Origin: Planctomycetota bacterium
GTDB lineage: Bacteria; Planctomycetota; MHYJ01; JACQXL01
DNA length: 63,805 nucleotides
Direction of reading: 5' to 3'
Assembly: GCA_016235865.1 (NCBI GenBank)
Contig: JACRIK010000002.1
Span: forward strand, 71,520 to 135,324
The notes under the pieces were generated by a model that was given only the letters and a program-made list of their open reading frames with translations, had not been told where the DNA came from and did no database searches. Both the position numbers and the translations under genes were made by a program. Every line of letters begins with the position of its first letter. Position 1 is the first letter of the stretch. This document shows, in pieces, positions 49,571 through 57,811 of the stretch.

Positions 49571-50503
49571 ATGGACGAACCCGGAGGGTCTACGGGTGTA
49601 AATCCCGTTGCGCAAACCGATTCCGCAGAACAGGCCTCGCAACTCAATCTGCCGCTTTGGAACAGCGCCAACCAGAAATTGGACGGCGCCAAAACCCTGA
49701 CCGATTCCGAGATTCAGATCGTACTGCAGAATCTCTTTTCCGAGGATTACACTACCCGGCAGAAGATTATCGCCTACCTCAATATCAACCAGCACGTGAT
49801 TACCAGGCCGCTGGTGGAAATGCTGGTCAAGAACACCACTCATCACACCCTGATTTTCCAGGTGACCTATGCCTTGGAGGTCATCGGCAAATCAGCCGTG
49901 CCGGTCTTGCTGGAGGCATTGGCGAAAATTGGCGAGATAAAAACGCCGCTGGACGTGGCCCGGATGGAAAACATCTCCGAGACCCTGGTTCGGATAAACG
50001 ACAAAAGCGGGGCAGCTGTCCTGGCCGATTACCTGCGCGACATCAAGGCCCGGATAGACGAAATCAACAAGAACGTCAATCATAATAATTCGCATACCCC
50101 GCAGGATGAATGCTGGTGGTCGTCTGACCTGGGCAAGAAGATGGAATTCTACCAGATGGCCCGGATGAAGATACACTGCCTCTTGGGCGAGATGAATTCA
50201 CCCATCGGTTTTGACGACCTGCTGGCCCTGCTGGGCGACGGCACCAAAAGGGTGCCGGGCGATATCATCGAGACCCTGGCCAAGGTCGGCAACAAGCATG
50301 CCCTGATACCGCTGGTCCGGATGTATCCGGTAGAATCGGAAATCTCGGAATTAGGCGCCCGTTATATCAAGGAAACCTGCCGGGCTATTATCAGGCGGGA
50401 AAAACTCTCCAAATCAGACCCGCTCTTTGATAAACTCACCGAGGCGGAAAAGGACAACCTCAGTAAAATCCTGTCCGGATATAAGAATGGCAATAAAACC
50501 TGA
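49571..50503 (+). CDS. HEAT-repeat-like cytosolic protein
   Basis: A 310-residue protein without signal peptide. After a polar N-terminus it has helical pairs like HEAT repeats: SEDYTTRQKIIAYLNINQHV, PLVEMLVKNTTHHTLIFQVT, YALEVIGKSAVPVLLEALAK and DDLLALLGDGTKRVPGDIIE with TLAKVGNKHALIPLVRM. It has no catalytic motif; a role as binding scaffold is the most that can be said. The last 17 bases overlap the macro-domain gene, so the two are coupled and may work on the same target. Confidence 0.78.
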   Translation: MDEPGGSTGVNPVAQTDSAEQASQLNLPLWNSANQKLDGAKTLTDSEIQIVLQNLFSEDYTTRQKIIAYLNINQHVITRPLVEMLVKNTTHHTLIFQVTYALEVIGKSAVPVLLEALAKIGEIKTPLDVARMENISETLVRINDKSGAAVLADYLRDIKARIDEINKNVNHNNSHTPQDECWWSSDLGKKMEFYQMARMKIHCLLGEMNSPIGFDDLLALLGDGTKRVPGDIIETLAKVGNKHALIPLVRMYPVESEISELGARYIKETCRAIIRREKLSKSDPLFDKLTEAEKDNLSKILSGYKNGNKT

Positions 50504-51020
50504 AACTCTAGCCCGCATCCAACTGCTCCAGGGCGATATCACCGCAATGGAAGTGGATGCCATAGTCAATGCGGCTAATAATGATTTGATATTAGGCGGC
50601 GGCGTAGCTGGGGCCATCCGGGCCAAGGGCGGTCCGGCTATCCAGCAGGAATGCAACAAAATCGGGACGATTCGGGTGGGCGAGGCGGCCGTAACCTCAG
50701 CCGGGACTCTTAAGGCGAAATATGTCATTCACGCGGCCAGTATGTCATTGGGCAGTGATACCACAGCCGTGACACTCAGGAATTCAGTCCGCAACTCCCT
50801 TCTCAAGACCGAGCAATACAAGATAACCACGATTGCCTTTCCGGCTATAGGCACGGGCGTAGCCGGGTTTCCGGTGGCCGGCTGTGCCCGGATAATGCTG
50901 GATGAGGTCATTTCATATCTGGGTGTCAAGGCGCATCTGACCAAGGTCTATTTCGTGCTCTACGACAAAATAACTCTTCAGGCGTTCAAGGATGAGTTTG
51001 AGACGATGGTTAAATTATAG
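50487..51020 (+). CDS. Macro-domain protein
   Basis: A 177-residue macro domain that binds or hydrolyses ADP-ribose and derivatives such as O-acetyl-ADP-ribose. GDITAMEVDAIVNAANNDLI with LGGGVAGAIRAKGGPAIQ is the conserved ligand-binding loop. TAVTLRNSVRNSL and IAFPAIGTGVAGFPVAGCAR are the second loop. The Asn of NAAN and the GGGV loop are kept, in line with hydrolase-competent members. The ATG at 50487 is inside the end of the upstream gene; longer frames reach 50427 but lack family similarity. A 22-bp array begins 79 bases after its stop. Confidence 0.9.
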   Translation: MAIKPETLARIQLLQGDITAMEVDAIVNAANNDLILGGGVAGAIRAKGGPAIQQECNKIGTIRVGEAAVTSAGTLKAKYVIHAASMSLGSDTTAVTLRNSVRNSLLKTEQYKITTIAFPAIGTGVAGFPVAGCARIMLDEVISYLGVKAHLTKVYFVLYDKITLQAFKDEFETMVKL

Positions 51021-51098
51021 GATTTTTCGACACACCGTATTCTTTTATAAACCGATATGGATTAGGTTGATAACATTCGGCGCTCCTTATGTACTGTG

Positions 51099-51317
51099 CA
51101 TTTTAGTAAGTTTACAAGAAATGGCGCTTGTTCGTATTTCGGATGCCGTTCGTTCAGTAATCAAATGGCATCCCTTTGCTAATCAGATGCCATTTCTTTG
51201 CCCATCAAATACCATCTCTTATATACTGTGCATTTTGGCAAGTTTACAAGGGATGGCGTTTGTTTACCATACTGATGCCGTTTCTTGGCACAACAGATGC
51301 CATTTCTCGGGAACAGG
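51099..51317. repeat. 22-bp tandem array (ATGCCATTTCTTTGCCCATC units), 10 units
   Basis: Units begin at 51099, 51121, 51143, 51165, 51187, 51209, 51231, 51253, 51275 and 51297, mostly starting ATG(C/G)C. A six-unit block is itself repeated at 132 bases: TGTGCATTTTAGTAAGTTTA at 51095 and TGTGCATTTTGGCAAGTTTA at 51227. The stretch from 51318 to 51479 contains a GGGGGGTGGGGGGACTCCCCCC hairpin region and nothing coding that I can support. Confidence 0.88.
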
Positions 51318-51479
51318 ATGGGAATGTAACCCTGTAAGGGGGGTGGGGGGACTCCCCCCTGCTTACGTAAGAGATTGATTTATAAGGGGATAAATTAACG
51401 GAAATAGTCGAAAATGTCTATTCCCTAGTCAATTTTATCCAGTTTTTCGCCCTACTTCTTCCTTTGCAACACCGTCTGT

Positions 51480-54200
51480 CTACCTCAGGCAGGCATGGGC
51501 CGCGGCCAGACGGGCTATGGGCACCCGGAACGGCGATGCCGAGACATAGTTCAGCCCGGCTGAATGGCAGAAGATGACGGATTCAGGGTCGCCCCCGTGC
51601 TCACCGCAAATCCCCACCTTCAGATCCGGCCTGGTCGTCCGGCCTTTTTCCGTTGCCATCCTGATTAGTTTGCCCACGCCGCCCTGGTCAATAGTAACAA
51701 AGGGGTCATTGGCCAGAATCTTGTTGTCCACATAGTAGTGCAGGAATTTCCCGGCATCGTCCCGGGAAAATCCGAAGGTCATCTGGGTCAGGTCATTGGT
51801 GCCGAATGAGAAGAATTGGGCCTGAGTGGCAATCTCGTCAGCCGTAATCGCGGCCCGCGGTATCTCTATCATGGTGCCGACCAGATATTTGATTTTGATG
51901 CCGGTTTTCTTGGCTACCTCTGACGCCACCCGGTGGACAATCATTGCCTGATTGGTAAATTCGTTGATGTGACCGACCAAGGGTATCATTATTTCCGGGA
52001 CTACAGTCTTGCCGGCCTTGGCTACCTCGCTGGCCGCTTCAAGTATGGCCCGGACCTGCATCTCGGTGATTTCCGGATAGACAATGCCCAGCCGGCAGCC
52101 CCGGTGTCCCATCATCGGATTGAATTCGTGGAGCTCGTTGACCCGGGCTAAGAGACGCTCTTTCTGCGTAAGAATAGCTGACCTGTCATGCTGAACTTGT
52201 TTCAGCATCTCATTAGACCCTGAACCAAGTTCACTGTCGTGGTCACTGCGGTGTTCAGGGTGACAATTTTGCGCCTTTAACGTGGCCACCTCGACCATGA
52301 GTTCCTCGCGTTTGGGCAGGAATTCGTGCAGAGGCGGGTCTATGGTGCGGATGGTGACCGGATAGCCCTTCATGGTTTCGAAGAGTCCCTTGAAATCGCT
52401 CCTCTGGAGCGGGAGCAGTTTATTGAGCGCCTTGACCCGGTCTTCTTTGTTGGTTGCCAGAATCATTTCCTGGACAATGGGCAGGCGGTCTTCGGCAAAG
52501 AACATATGTTCGGTCCGGCACAGGCCGATGCCCTCAGCCCCGAATTTCATGGCGTATTCGGCATCGAGCGGGATATCGGCATTGGCCCTGACTTTCAAGT
52601 GCCTGATTTTATCAGCCCAGGCCAGCAGGGTGGCGAAATACTGGTAGAGCGGTGCCTGGTCCGGCGATAACTTGCCCTTGATTACCTGCATGACCTCGGA
52701 TTCCATAGTGGGCACGTCGCCCATCATGACCTCGCCGGTGGCGCCGTCAATAGAGAGATAGTCGCCCTCCCTGACAATAACATTGCCTACCGAGAACAAC
52801 TTTTTCTCTTCGTCCACCTTAAGGGCCGAGCAGCCGACCACGCTGGGTTTGCCCATCTGGCGGCCGACCACAGCCGCGTGCGAGGTCATTCCGCCGGTGG
52901 CGGTCAGGACTCCCTTTGCTTTGTACATTCCGGAGATATCGTCCGGAGAGGTTTCCTTGCGGACCAGGATGGTGCGTTCGCCTTTAGCAGCCTGTTCCAC
53001 AACCTTATCCGGCGAGAAGTAGACCTTGCCTGATGCGGCGCCGGGCGAGGCGTTCAGGCCCTTGGCAATGACCTTGAATCTGGGGCGTTCAACCGGATTG
53101 AACATCGGATGCAGGAGCTGGTTGAGTTGGAGCGGTTCCACGCGTCTGACGGCTTCGTCCGGTTTAATCAGTTTCTCCTTGACCATATCCACGGCAATCC
53201 GGATAGCGGCCAGGCCGGTGCGTTTGCCGCTCCGGGTCTGGAGCATATAGAGCTTGGCGCGTTCGATGGTGAACTCAAAGTCCTGGATGTCTTTGTAATG
53301 GAGTTCCAGCCGCGAGGTGATGTCCTTTAGTTGCTTGAATGCCGCCGGCATATCCTGGCCTAATTCGGTGATGGGCTTGGGGGTGCGGATGCCGGCGACC
53401 ACGTCTTCGCCCTGGGCATTGGTCAGATATTCGCCGTAGAACATCTTTTCTCCGGTAGCCGGGTTGCGGGTGAATCCCACGCCGGTAGCCGAGTCGTTGC
53501 CCATATTGCCGAAGACCATCATCTGGATATTGACGGCTGTGCCGATGTCGTGCGAGATTTTATAGAGGTTGCGGTAGGTAATGGCCCGCTGGTTGTTCCA
53601 GGAGCGGAAGACCGCATCGCGCGCCATCTCTAATTGCTTTATCGGGTCCTGGGGAAACGGCTGGCCGGAATGCTTGAGGATAATATCTTTGTATCGGGCG
53701 ATAGTTGACGGCCCGTCTGATTTCACGGTCTCGAATATCTTGCGTTCGATATCCAGGACCACGTCGCCGAACATCATCAGCAGGCGTTTGTAACAGTCAT
53801 AGACAAATGATTCGTTTTTGGTCAGTTTGATTAATGTCTGGACCGTGGCGTCATTCAATCCCAGGTTGAGGATGGTGTCCATCATCCCGGGCATGGAGAA
53901 TTTGGCGCCGGAGCGGACCGAGACCAGCAGGGGATTGACGGTATCGCCGAATTTCTTGCCTGATGCGGTTTCCAGTTTACGGACGTAGTTGATGAATTCT
54001 TTTTGCAGGGTAGCCGGGAATTTCATCTTGTTTTCGTAGAAGATGCGGCAGAGTTCGGTGGAGACGGTGAATCCGGGCGGGACGGGTAGTCCCAGACGGG
54101 CCATTTCAGCCAGGTTGGCGCCCTTGCCGCCCAGGATGTCTTTCAGTTTGCCGTTGCCTTCGGTCTTCTTGCCGCCAAAGAAATACAGATACTTTTTCAT
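51480..54200 (-). CDS. ppdK: Pyruvate, phosphate dikinase
   Basis: Interconverts pyruvate, ATP and phosphate with phosphoenolpyruvate, AMP and PPi, in glycolysis or gluconeogenesis. The N-terminal nucleotide-binding domain starts FFGGKKTEGNGKLKDILGGK. The swivelling domain has the catalytic His in TATGGMTSHAAVVGRQMGK. The C-terminal PEP domain has GLCRTEHMFF and MMGHRGCRLGI. From the ATG at 54200 it has 906 residues. Some 27-30 residues (about 652-680 counted from 54224), including CHPEHRSDHDSELGSG and EMLKQVQHD, come from a palindromic repeat inserted in frame. The pathway role in this organism is not decidable here. Confidence 0.95.
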   Translation of the reverse strand: MKKYLYFFGGKKTEGNGKLKDILGGKGANLAEMARLGLPVPPGFTVSTELCRIFYENKMKFPATLQKEFINYVRKLETASGKKFGDTVNPLLVSVRSGAKFSMPGMMDTILNLGLNDATVQTLIKLTKNESFVYDCYKRLLMMFGDVVLDIERKIFETVKSDGPSTIARYKDIILKHSGQPFPQDPIKQLEMARDAVFRSWNNQRAITYRNLYKISHDIGTAVNIQMMVFGNMGNDSATGVGFTRNPATGEKMFYGEYLTNAQGEDVVAGIRTPKPITELGQDMPAAFKQLKDITSRLELHYKDIQDFEFTIERAKLYMLQTRSGKRTGLAAIRIAVDMVKEKLIKPDEAVRRVEPLQLNQLLHPMFNPVERPRFKVIAKGLNASPGAASGKVYFSPDKVVEQAAKGERTILVRKETSPDDISGMYKAKGVLTATGGMTSHAAVVGRQMGKPSVVGCSALKVDEEKKLFSVGNVIVREGDYLSIDGATGEVMMGDVPTMESEVMQVIKGKLSPDQAPLYQYFATLLAWADKIRHLKVRANADIPLDAEYAMKFGAEGIGLCRTEHMFFAEDRLPIVQEMILATNKEDRVKALNKLLPLQRSDFKGLFETMKGYPVTIRTIDPPLHEFLPKREELMVEVATLKAQNCHPEHRSDHDSELGSGSNEMLKQVQHDRSAILTQKERLLARVNELHEFNPMMGHRGCRLGIVYPEITEMQVRAILEAASEVAKAGKTVVPEIMIPLVGHINEFTNQAMIVHRVASEVAKKTGIKIKYLVGTMIEIPRAAITADEIATQAQFFSFGTNDLTQMTFGFSRDDAGKFLHYYVDNKILANDPFVTIDQGGVGKLIRMATEKGRTTRPDLKVGICGEHGGDPESVIFCHSAGLNYVSASPFRVPIARLAAAHACLR
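52185..52264. repeat. Palindromic dispersed repeat inside ppdK
   Basis: The arms GTCATGCTGAACTTGTTTCAGCAT form one hairpin (ATGCTGAA/TTTCAGCAT). CCCTGAACCAAG... to ...GTGTTCAGGGTGAC forms a second. It is about 80 bp. The type is a well-known intergenic repeat of environmental bacteria (GTCA..CTGAACTTG), here translated as part of the enzyme. Confidence 0.8.
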
Positions 54201-54258
54201 AAATACACTTTCTAATGCAACCACAGATTACACAGATTTCGCAGATTAAATTAAAGTT

Positions 54259-55545
54259 CTACTTCCTTCTTTTTGCTCGTTCAATTTCTGGTAACAATTG
54301 TCTTTCATATGCAGGTTTAAGTTTTATGGCCTGTTCCCAGTCGGTAATAGCTCCGGTGTAGTCATCATTTTTAAACTTATCATTCCCACGATAATAATAA
54401 ATGTCAGCAAATGGACCCCTTAGTTCTTTTTCATACGCAGGTTTAAGTTTTATGGCCTGTTCCCAATCGGCAATAGCACCGTTATAATCTTTTTTCTTGT
54501 ATTTGGTTAATCCACGACTTTGATATGCTTCAGCATATTTGGGGTTGAGTTTAACAGATTTGTCCAATGCTTTGAGTGATTCATCAAAATCTTCCATCTT
54601 GCCTAAAACACATCCTTTGTTAAGCCATGCTTCAGCTAAATTGGGGTTAAGTTCTATGGCTTCGTTAAAAGCAATAAGCGCTTTATTATCCTTGCCTAAA
54701 GTGACTAAAACGGCTCCTTTATTATACCACGAGTTGGCATCGTTCCTGTTAAGTTTTATAGCCATATCAAATGCTTCAATTGCATTGTCAAATCTATTTA
54801 AACTGATTAACACAACTCCTTTATTATACCATACCATATTGTCTTTTAAGCCAAATTCTATGGTCTTATCTAATGCATCCAATGATTCATTCCATTTACT
54901 AAGTTTTGCCAAAACCAATCCTTTAATTTTCCATGCTTGAGCCAGATTGGAGTTAAGTATCAATGCTTTTTCGCAGTACTTAAGTGACTCGTCAAATCTG
55001 TTTATATGGAGTAGAACGTCTCCTTGATCACACCATATCAAGGCATCATCTGGAATAAGTTCTAATGCCTTATTCAAACATTTAAGCCCATCGTTAATCT
55101 GTCCCGAAGCAACTAATGCGTATCCTTTGCTATGCCATGCTTTACCATAATTCGGGTTAATCGTTATTGCTCTATCAAAAACTTCAACGGCTTCGTTATA
55201 TTTCTTTAATCCTGTTAAAGCAACACCTTTATTGCATAGTAACATCACGTTATCAGGAATAAGCTCTAAAGATTTATTTGTAAATGTTAACGCCTCTTCA
55301 AGTCGACCCAAAAGAATTAATAGATATCCTTTATTATTCAATGCATTAAGATTGTTTGGGGCAATCTCTATAGCTCTATTATATGCGTTGATTGCCTCTT
55401 CCAGTTTGCCTGATTCAAGCAGGGAATTTCCTTTTTTACACAATTCCTCGGATAAGTTATTTTTATCCGTCTCTATTTGATTAGACGGGGTGTTGCATCC
55501 GATTAGTAATGCTATTGCGAATAAAAGGGTAATTATTTTGCGCAT
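54259..55545 (-). CDS. TPR-repeat lipoprotein
   Basis: This 428-residue lipoprotein has a signal peptide and lipobox LLIGC (about Cys17). About eleven or twelve tetratricopeptide repeats follow, for example GKLEEAINAYNRAIEIAPNN, KKYNEAVEVFDRAITINPNY, NRFDNAIEAFDMAIKLNRND and KKDYNGAIADWEQAIKLKPA; the last motif occurs twice nearly identically. TPR solenoids mediate protein contacts at the inner or outer membrane. The gene is AT-rich compared with ppdK and tnaA around it. Function unknown. Confidence 0.88.
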   Translation of the reverse strand: MRKIITLLFAIALLIGCNTPSNQIETDKNNLSEELCKKGNSLLESGKLEEAINAYNRAIEIAPNNLNALNNKGYLLILLGRLEEALTFTNKSLELIPDNVMLLCNKGVALTGLKKYNEAVEVFDRAITINPNYGKAWHSKGYALVASGQINDGLKCLNKALELIPDDALIWCDQGDVLLHINRFDESLKYCEKALILNSNLAQAWKIKGLVLAKLSKWNESLDALDKTIEFGLKDNMVWYNKGVVLISLNRFDNAIEAFDMAIKLNRNDANSWYNKGAVLVTLGKDNKALIAFNEAIELNPNLAEAWLNKGCVLGKMEDFDESLKALDKSVKLNPKYAEAYQSRGLTKYKKKDYNGAIADWEQAIKLKPAYEKELRGPFADIYYYRGNDKFKNDDYTGAITDWEQAIKLKPAYERQLLPEIERAKRRK

Positions 55546-55593
55546 ATTTTTAATCCGTGTCCTTACAGGTGGAATAATCTGTGAAATCTGTGG

Positions 55594-56115
55594 CTACTTT
55601 ACTTCTTTCTTCTTACTCGGTGGTGGGGCGATGGCGTCCTCGTCTTCCTGGGGTACGCCGACTATCCCGGCCAGGGTAAAATCTATGCGCCAGCCGTCTT
55701 CTTCATATATAAATACAAATTCCTTCTGGTATTCCGGGTATTTCCAGTGCCTCAGGCGCACCCGGGCCTTTTCGATGGTTTTAGGCGTTTCATTCGGCTC
55801 GGTGGCAGCCGCGGTTTCCTGGAAATATTTTATGTCCTCAACCTCCCAGTAAGTCAGGATGCTCCTGATAAGGATGCCGAAGATGGTATATTCCAGCATC
55901 AGCTTGAAATCCCCGTATTTATAGCGGCCCCGGGTATCCTGGCTTAAGCAGTAGTAGGCCGTGGAGTAATCGGATTTGGCCAGCGCCTCGCGCATGACCT
56001 TAAGATTCTTGGCCGGCGAGGTTCTCTTGACTAAGGTATCATGAGGCGGGCAGGATGCGCCGTAGGAAAGGATGGCAATTACGGCTGTTAAGAGGATATA
56101 TTTTATGTATCGCAT
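55594..56115 (-). CDS. Exported protein of unknown function
   Basis: A 173-residue protein with an N-terminal hydrophobic segment (YIKYILLTAVIAILSYGASC) that may be a lipoprotein signal (YGASC). The following part is helical (NLKVMREALAKSDYSTAYYC), then strands (FVFIYEEDGWRIDFTLAGIV) like DUF4878/NTF2-type small exported domains. The fold guess is weak. Its ATG directly follows the tnaA stop (no spacer), so it is co-translated with tnaA, although a metabolic connection is not evident. Confidence 0.72.
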   Translation of the reverse strand: MRYIKYILLTAVIAILSYGASCPPHDTLVKRTSPAKNLKVMREALAKSDYSTAYYCLSQDTRGRYKYGDFKLMLEYTIFGILIRSILTYWEVEDIKYFQETAAATEPNETPKTIEKARVRLRHWKYPEYQKEFVFIYEEDGWRIDFTLAGIVGVPQEDEDAIAPPPSKKKEVK

Positions 56116-57480
56116 TTATATCGGTTTAAAGGTTGATTGGAAGTGCCGCATGATGGGTGACTCGAAGTCAAATCGCACGCCCCGGACCAGCTTGCGGCGT
56201 TGCCAGATTCTGGTTGCGCATTCGGCCACGTAATCCAGGTGTTCCTTCATATAGACCCGTCTGGGGATAGCCAACCGAACCAGTTCCAGTTCCGGGAATA
56301 CATTTTTCCCCGTGTCAGGGTCGCGGCCGGCCAGGACCGCGTCGATTCCCACCACCCGGATTCCGCCTTCAATATAGAATTCTATGACTAATGCCTGGCC
56401 CGGGAAATGCTCCCGCTTGATGTGCGGGAAGAATTTCTTGGCGTCAATATAGACCGCGTGGCCGCCGAAGGGCACTAAGACCGGGATGTTGCTTTTCTTC
56501 ATCTGCTCGCCGAGATTGGCTACCTGGCCGGTCCGGTGCCGGAGGTAATTCTCGTCAATGCCTTCATTGAGTCCGATGGCAATGGCCTCCATATCCCGGC
56601 CGTTCATGCCGCCGTAGGTGGGGAATCCTTCCAGCAGGACGCACAGCGGGACCATTTTCTGGTAGAGTGCCTTGCTCTTGAGGCCGATGAATCCGCCGAT
56701 ATTGACCAGGGCGTCCTTCTTGGCGCTCATGGTGCAGCCGTCCACCACGGAAAATATCTCGTGGGCAATCTGCTTGACGGTCCATTTTTTGTATCCGTTT
56801 TCCCGCTCCCTGATGAAATGCGCGTTCTCGGCAAAACGGGCCGCGTCAATGAAGATCAGGCAGTTGTATCTCCGGGCGATGCGCGCCACGGCCTTGATAT
56901 TAGCCAGTGATACGGGTTGTCCGCCGCCTGAGTTGCAGGTGATGGTAATCAGGACGTAGGCCACGTTGGCCGGGTCCTGCTTGATGGCGGTTTCCAGTTT
57001 ATCCAGGTCGATATTGCCCTTGAAGGGATAGGTGGATTGTGAATCGTAGATTTCTTTTATGGTGCAGTCCACAGCCCGGCCGCCCACGTCTTCGATATGG
57101 GCCTTGGTGGTATCAAAGTGCATATTACCCGGGATAATCTGGCCTCTTTTAACCAATGCCCGGTCCAGGATTTTCTCGGCCCCGCGTCCCTGATGGGCCG
57201 GAATGGTGTAGGGGAAACCCATGATGTCCTGGACCGCGTCTTTGAGGTGCTTGAAGTTGGAACTACCGGCGTAACTCTCGTCGCCCATCATCAGCCCGGC
57301 CCACTGGCGGTCGGACATGGCGCTGGTGCCGCTGTCGGTTAAGAGGTCAATGGTGATATCCGTGGCCGGCAGGAGGAACGGGTTGTAGCCGACCTGTTTG
57401 ATTCTCTTGATGCGGTAATCGCGGGTGGTGGTGTAAACCGGCTCCACGCTTTTAATCTTGAAAGGAGGTAACATAGACAT
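56116..57480 (-). CDS. tnaA: Tryptophanase (beta-eliminating lyase family)
   Basis: A PLP enzyme splitting L-tryptophan into indole, pyruvate and ammonia. This 454-residue protein has the family marks: IDLLTDSGTSAMSD, PAHQGRGAEKIL, TSNSxGGQ-like ITCNSGGGQPVSLANIKA, and the PLP Lys in TMSAKKDALVNIGG. Two positions separate it from tyrosine phenol-lyase: the FDTT motif has Asp (TPL has Thr), and GIRVVGID has Ile where TPL has the substrate-binding Arg. Both point to tryptophan. No tnaC leader or tnaB permease is seen. An outward TTGACC at the edge of the MITE-like element and TAAGAT next to the ATG might drive it, without leader. Confidence 0.87.
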   Translation of the reverse strand: MSMLPPFKIKSVEPVYTTTRDYRIKRIKQVGYNPFLLPATDITIDLLTDSGTSAMSDRQWAGLMMGDESYAGSSNFKHLKDAVQDIMGFPYTIPAHQGRGAEKILDRALVKRGQIIPGNMHFDTTKAHIEDVGGRAVDCTIKEIYDSQSTYPFKGNIDLDKLETAIKQDPANVAYVLITITCNSGGGQPVSLANIKAVARIARRYNCLIFIDAARFAENAHFIRERENGYKKWTVKQIAHEIFSVVDGCTMSAKKDALVNIGGFIGLKSKALYQKMVPLCVLLEGFPTYGGMNGRDMEAIAIGLNEGIDENYLRHRTGQVANLGEQMKKSNIPVLVPFGGHAVYIDAKKFFPHIKREHFPGQALVIEFYIEGGIRVVGIDAVLAGRDPDTGKNVFPELELVRLAIPRRVYMKEHLDYVAECATRIWQRRKLVRGVRFDFESPIMRHFQSTFKPI

Positions 57481-57514
57481 AGTTATAATCTTAACTAATA
57501 GCTAACAGGGTCAA

Positions 57515-57608
57515 CCCCGCACATAACGATAGTGGTTTAATTACGGGGGAAATATTACGGCACATTAACAATAAAAGGTTTTTTATTATCACTACTTATG
57601 TGCGGGGT
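57515..57608. mobile_element. MITE-like element, copy 2
   Basis: CCCCGCACATAA (57515-57526) and TTATGTGCGGGG (57597-57608) are the same 12-bp inverted ends as in copy 1, flanked by TCAA on both sides (57511-57514, 57609-57612). It is 94 bp long; the interior is unrelated to copy 1. Confidence 0.65.
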
Positions 57609-57666
57609 CAAGGAAAAATCCACATATTATAGAAATGCCGGACCGACATATTTAGGCTGATATTGC

Positions 57667-57696
57667 TTGACATTTATAGAGAAATTGGTATTTAAT
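57667..57696 (+). promoter_or_regulatory. Promoter of the lipoprotein-caspase operon
   Basis: TTGACA (57667-57672) and TTTAAT (57691-57696, 5 of 6 matches) with an 18-bp spacer. RNA would start near 57703, leaving a leader of about 109 bases. Confidence 0.65.
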
Positions 57697-57716
57697 AAAC
57701 AAATTAAATTAATCCT

Positions 57717-57795
57717 TTGCTATCCTTGGGTTGTCGTAGCAAGGTAGTCCCTAACGGGATGGTCTGCTGACCTTAACATCTGAGGCGACCCATTA
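57717..57795 (+). ncRNA. Candidate structured 5' leader (possible cis-regulatory RNA)
   Basis: Helix 1 pairs TTGCTA (57717-57722) with TAGCAA (57737-57742). Its loop (57727-57735, TGGGTTGTC) can pair over nine positions with 57784-57792 (GGCGACCCA), including two G-U pairs, forming a pseudoknot-like or alternative closure. Two small hairpins lie between: TCCC-TAAC-GGGA (57748-57759) and GGTC-TGCT-GACC (57761-57772). AAGGAG follows at about 57800. It does not resemble a riboswitch class known to me. Paired by eye only. Confidence 0.4.
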
Positions 57796-57811
57796 AATAA
57801 GGAGAAATGGT

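Noticed and set aside
50992-51378. Forward frame across the 22-bp array
   Set aside because: It starts inside the macro-domain gene in another frame, and its content is the array plus GC-rich intergenic DNA.
56116-57480. Tyrosine phenol-lyase instead of tryptophanase
   Set aside because: The FDTT Asp and the Ile in GIRVVGID match tryptophanase; the TPL Arg and Thr at these positions are missing. Biochemical proof is lacking.
57717-57795. Known riboswitch class (c-di-GMP, guanidine, ZTP, fluoride)
   Set aside because: None of the conserved cores of these classes that I can recall is present; only an unnamed structure candidate is kept.
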